Under the pieces are notes generated by a model. It saw nothing but the letters and a program-made list of their open reading frames with translations. It had not been told where the DNA came from and made no database searches. A program made the position numbers and the translations under genes. DNA of 8,303 bases from an uncultured Dehalococcoidia bacterium (GTDB lineage Bacteria; Chloroflexota; Dehalococcoidia; Tepidiformales; Tepidiformaceae), in assembly GCA_937864275.1 (NCBI GenBank), contig CALMIW010000006.1, positions 1 through 8,303 of the forward strand. Reading direction: 5' to 3'. Positions 5,886-8,303 of this stretch are shown here, piece by piece (position 1 is the stretch's first letter; each line of letters opens with the position of its first letter).

Positions 5886-6929
5886 ATGGCAGAAGCAGCA
5901 GCCACCCAGGTAACCCTCCAGAAGTCGTCTGGCAACTCGGCCGGTGCCCGCTTCGCCGGGTTCATCGTCACCCTCGCGAAGCGCAAGCCGATGGGCTTCA
6001 TCAGCCTGTGCATCCTCGTCTTCATGTTGATCGTCGCACTCGTCCCCCAGGTCTTCGCCACGCACGACCCGGCGGAAACCGGCGTCGGCGAACGGCTCCA
6101 GAACTACTGCCTCGGGCCCAAGGACACCTTCCTCTGCCCGACGAAGTACGAGCGCAGCCAGATCGCCGGAGACCGCGTGGTGGAAGGGTCGCTCTCTTCC
6201 CCGCTCGGGACCGACCAGCTGCAGCGCGACGTGCTGAGCCGCCTCGTGTACGGCGCTCGCTGGGCCCTCTACATCGGGCTCATCGCCGTAACCATCAGTT
6301 CGAGCCTCTCGCTCTTCCTCGGCGTCACCTGCGGCTATTTCGGCGGCAAGTACGACGCCGTCGTCCAGCGGTTCGTCGATGCGCTCATGGCGCTGCCGGC
6401 GCTCGTGGTGCTGCTCGCCCTGCCCCAGATGATCGGCCGCTGGGACCTGGATGGGCCGCTGCCGCTCGATGAGGGGAGCATCACGTTCTTCAAACTGGCG
6501 CTCGTCCTTGGCATCCTCGGCGGCGCCGGCGGGTCGCGCGTTATCCGCTCCTCGGTCATCGGCGTGCGGGCTTCCCAGTACCTCGAAGCGGCCCGCGTCA
6601 TCGGTTGCACCGATGCCCGGATCATGCTCCGGCACGTGGTACCGAACATCTTCGGCCCGCTGATGGTCCAGGCGACCATTGGCCTCGGCGGCATCATCCT
6701 CGCGGAGGCGGCCCTGAGCTTCCTCGGCTTCGGCGTTGTCGACCCGAACAAGCCGACCTGGGGCCAGATGCTCAACCTTGGCAACCTCATCTCGTCGGTG
6801 CACCTCCAGGCCGTGGTCTGGCCGGGCATCTGCATCGCGCTGGCCGTCTTCAGCTTCAACATGCTGGGCGACGCCCTGCGCGACCTGCTGGACCCGCGGC
6901 TTCGGGGCGCGCGCGGCAGCTTCGGCTAG
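5886..6929 (+). CDS. ABC importer permease, DppC/OppC type
   Basis: A 347-aa integral membrane partner of the preceding permease. A polar cytoplasmic N-terminus (1-35) containing KRKPMG leads into helix 1 (about 37-57). Family motifs are SPLGTDQLQRDVLSRLVYGAR (105-124, abbreviated reading), the EAA loop YLEAARVIG (232-240) to LRHVVPNIFGPL (248-259), LAEAALSFLGFGV (272-284), TWGQML (291-296), and DPRLRG (336-341) at the C-terminus. The extracytoplasmic stretch between helix 1 and LGTD (about 58-105) is longer than in typical DppC proteins and carries two cysteines, C75 and C84, eight residues apart, which could form a disulfide if this face is oxidising. GAGG lies 9-10 nt before the ATG at 5886. 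No ATPase gene follows; the next gene is a reductase after a 32-nt gap with no clear terminator. Confidence 0.93.
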   Translation: MAEAAATQVTLQKSSGNSAGARFAGFIVTLAKRKPMGFISLCILVFMLIVALVPQVFATHDPAETGVGERLQNYCLGPKDTFLCPTKYERSQIAGDRVVEGSLSSPLGTDQLQRDVLSRLVYGARWALYIGLIAVTISSSLSLFLGVTCGYFGGKYDAVVQRFVDALMALPALVVLLALPQMIGRWDLDGPLPLDEGSITFFKLALVLGILGGAGGSRVIRSSVIGVRASQYLEAARVIGCTDARIMLRHVVPNIFGPLMVQATIGLGGIILAEAALSFLGFGVVDPNKPTWGQMLNLGNLISSVHLQAVVWPGICIALAVFSFNMLGDALRDLLDPRLRGARGSFG

Positions 6930-6961
6930 ACGCCAACCGCCGCGCATTCCAACCTTAGGAG

Positions 6962-7789
6962 ATGCGCTTTTTCCGCCGCCTCGACGACGGCCGTTTCGCC
7001 GTGGCACTGGAGATCCTGCCTCCGCAGAAGGTCCTGCCGAAGGTGCTGCTCCGCCGTGCCCGCCTGCTCAATGGGGCGCCCCAGGCCATCAACGTTATCC
7101 AGCGGCCGGGGCGGCAGTCCAGCCTCGAAGCTTCCGTCGCCCTCCAGCGCGAGGGTATCGAGCCTGCCTGGCACCTCGTCACGCGCGGGCGCTCGCGATG
7201 GGAAATCCTGCAGGACCTGGAAACGGCGGCCCAGGGCGGCATCGACCAGGTTCTCTGCATCCTCGGCGACCACGCGGGCGCCGAGGTACCCGATGCGCCC
7301 TCGATTCGGGAGGCGATCGCCATGACCCGGGACCGGCTGCCCGCGGCATTCGTCGGCGCGACGCTGAACCAGTACGCCCGGGACCCGGAGGCGGTGCTCC
7401 GAAACCTCATGCCGAAGTTGCGGGCCGGCGCCAGCTACGTCCAAACGCAACCGGTGTTCGAGACATCCACACTCGAGACGTACGCCGTCTCAGTGGCGCG
7501 AGACGCGCCGGAGACGCGCGTTATTGCCATGGCGATGCCGCTGCTCTCCTTCGAAGCGGCGGAACGCATCGAGGAGCGGCTCGCCGTCCGCCTGCCGGAG
7601 TCGCTCCGCGAAATGCTCCAGACCGGCGACGTGTCACTCGCCTGGGCCGCATTCAGGGCGACGATCGAACAGCTGGTTGCCGCGCCGTTCGTTCACGGGG
7701 TCGCGATCATGACGTTCGAAGGCGACGCTCCGCCCGAAACCGGCGCGCACATCCTGGAAGCGCTTCGCTCCGCGGGCGCCATCGACTAA
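6962..7789 (+). CDS. Methylenetetrahydrofolate reductase family protein, divergent stand-alone form
   Basis: A 275-aa TIM-barrel flavoprotein-type protein of the MTHFR family, whose members reduce 5,10-methylene-THF to 5-methyl-THF for methionine synthesis or C1 pathways. Visible landmarks are FAVALEILPP (12-21), with E17 in the place of the catalytic Glu of VxFEFFPP; WHLVTRGRSRWEI (70-82), matching the HLTCxGxSxxEI strand; ILGDH (100-104), with D103 of the (R)GD motif; VGATLNQYARDPEA (131-144); and AGASYVQTQPVFE (155-167), with Q163. The NP/NQ-type segment and TQPVF(D/E) resemble the reductase domain of YitJ-like bifunctional homocysteine methyltransferase/MTHFR proteins more than E. coli MetF, whose YPExHPEA motif is missing. 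The usual TYGAGGSTR is replaced by INVIQRPGRQSS. An in-frame TAG at 6956-6958 forces a start at or after ATG 6962, where AGGAG touches the start codon with no spacer. A different substrate or flavin use is possible. Confidence 0.8.
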   Translation: MRFFRRLDDGRFAVALEILPPQKVLPKVLLRRARLLNGAPQAINVIQRPGRQSSLEASVALQREGIEPAWHLVTRGRSRWEILQDLETAAQGGIDQVLCILGDHAGAEVPDAPSIREAIAMTRDRLPAAFVGATLNQYARDPEAVLRNLMPKLRAGASYVQTQPVFETSTLETYAVSVARDAPETRVIAMAMPLLSFEAAERIEERLAVRLPESLREMLQTGDVSLAWAAFRATIEQLVAAPFVHGVAIMTFEGDAPPETGAHILEALRSAGAID

Positions 7790-7792
7790 AGT
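7787..7792 (+). promoter_or_regulatory. Possible -10 element TAAAGT for a leaderless EEP gene
   Basis: TAAAGT overlaps the TAA stop of the reductase gene and is followed by 8 nt (GCCCGGCG) and then ATG 7801. There is no Shine-Dalgarno sequence in the 11-nt gap. The layout repeats that of folC (TACAAT, CCCGGC, GTG), which supports leaderless initiation in this organism. Co-transcription with the reductase is the alternative. Confidence 0.4.
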
Positions 7793-7800
7793 GCCCGGCG

Positions 7801-8303
7801 ATGCACCTGCGAGTCGCCACCTTCAACATCCGGAACATCAACGACCGCTACGACGAGCGGAAGCCCCTGCTTGGCGCGGCCTTCGCCGAGTTGAACGCCG
7901 ACATCATCGGCCTCCAGGAAGTGATCTTCAGCGAGCCGCGCCAGGACGACTTCCTTTCGAGCCAGCTGGCGGAGCGGCACTATCGCAGCCTCGTCTCGCG
8001 CCACGAACGGAACCCGAATTTCGGCAACGCCATCCTCGTCGCTCGCGGCGACATCCAGGCGCACGAGGAACTTCGGCTCAGCACCGGGCGGTCCGCGCAG
8101 CGCGTCCTCATCGTCACCGAGGGCCGGACGATCTGGTTCGCGAACACTCACCTCCACCACAAGCCGGAAGAACCGGAAGTCCGCGTCGAGCAGGCCACGG
8201 CCATCGCGGATTGGATGGCCCAGGCGCCGGCCGGGGACGCGGCCTTCATCGTCGGCGACTTCACCCCCCCGCCATACGAGCCCGCCTACGGAGTGATGAA
8301 AGC
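7801..8303 (+). CDS. Endonuclease/exonuclease/phosphatase (EEP) family protein, 3'-truncated by the window
   Basis: The first 167 codons of an EEP-fold metal-dependent phosphoesterase; the C-terminal part, including the expected final GDH/SDH catalytic motif, is outside the window. The start MHLRVATFNIRN carries the N-terminal metal-site Asn (N9), LQEV has the metal-ligand Glu (E40), FGNAILV (74-80) is a core strand, and FANTHLHH (113-120) holds the catalytic His region. IVGDFTPPPYEPAYG (150-164) is the GDFN-type motif, but with Thr155 in place of the usual Asn. Family members cleave DNA, RNA, phosphoinositides or nucleotide-like phosphodiesters; the target here is unknown. It lies 11 nt after the reductase stop. 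The ATG at 7801 is the only start that gives the complete first beta strand. Confidence 0.82.
   Translation, partial: MHLRVATFNIRNINDRYDERKPLLGAAFAELNADIIGLQEVIFSEPRQDDFLSSQLAERHYRSLVSRHERNPNFGNAILVARGDIQAHEELRLSTGRSAQRVLIVTEGRTIWFANTHLHHKPEEPEVRVEQATAIADWMAQAPAGDAAFIVGDFTPPPYEPAYGVMK

Noticed and set aside
4875..7007. Long minus-strand open frame (710 codons) antisense to both permeases
   Set aside because: It spans two genes and the gap between them on the other strand, has shadow-like composition (Asp/Glu/Arg/Gly), no ribosome site and no recognisable domain.

Overview
The window is GC-rich and densely coded. Most of it looks like the chromosome of an environmental bacterium, most plausibly a Chloroflexota (Dehalococcoidia/Tepidiforma-like) lineage. 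The grounds are protein style (a Tat/lipobox binding protein with a poly-Asp linker, tandem APH-fold kinases), frequent GTG/TTG starts, and at least two genes whose -10-like hexamer sits 6-8 nt before the start codon, as in leaderless transcription. This placement is an inference; there is no rRNA or other marker gene.

Layout. Minus strand, 1-1638: a complete APH-fold phosphotransferase-like gene (706-1638) is followed, with a 1-nt stop/start overlap, by a second reading frame (706 down to 1, running off the edge). That second frame begins like another APH-fold protein (about 50 residues) and then continues, in frame, as the cytoplasmic part of a proteobacterial 'site-specific recombinase' (SpecificRecomb/Gcr-type) protein. 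This join is the most anomalous feature in the window: either a real gene fusion or, more likely, an assembly or template chimera at a contig end. Plus strand, 1711-8303: folC (Mur-ligase-fold folylpolyglutamate/dihydrofolate synthase), a peptide/opine/nickel-type ABC importer made of a lipoprotein binding protein (TTG start at 3129) and two permeases (4941-5882 and 5886-6929), a stand-alone methylenetetrahydrofolate reductase-family protein (6962-7789), and the start of an endonuclease/exonuclease/phosphatase (EEP) family gene (7801 to the edge).

How it works together. The 72-nt gap between the kinase and folC is a divergent control region. The importer has its own predicted promoter downstream of folC and a perfect 13-bp hairpin between the binding protein and the first permease, an arrangement that commonly gives more binding protein than membrane subunits. 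No transporter ATPase gene is present; the place where one would be expected is taken by the folate-linked reductase. Two C1/folate genes therefore bracket the importer, although a functional link is not demonstrated. I found no tRNA, rRNA, CRISPR array, insertion sequence or attachment site. There is no stretch over 300 bases without a gene.
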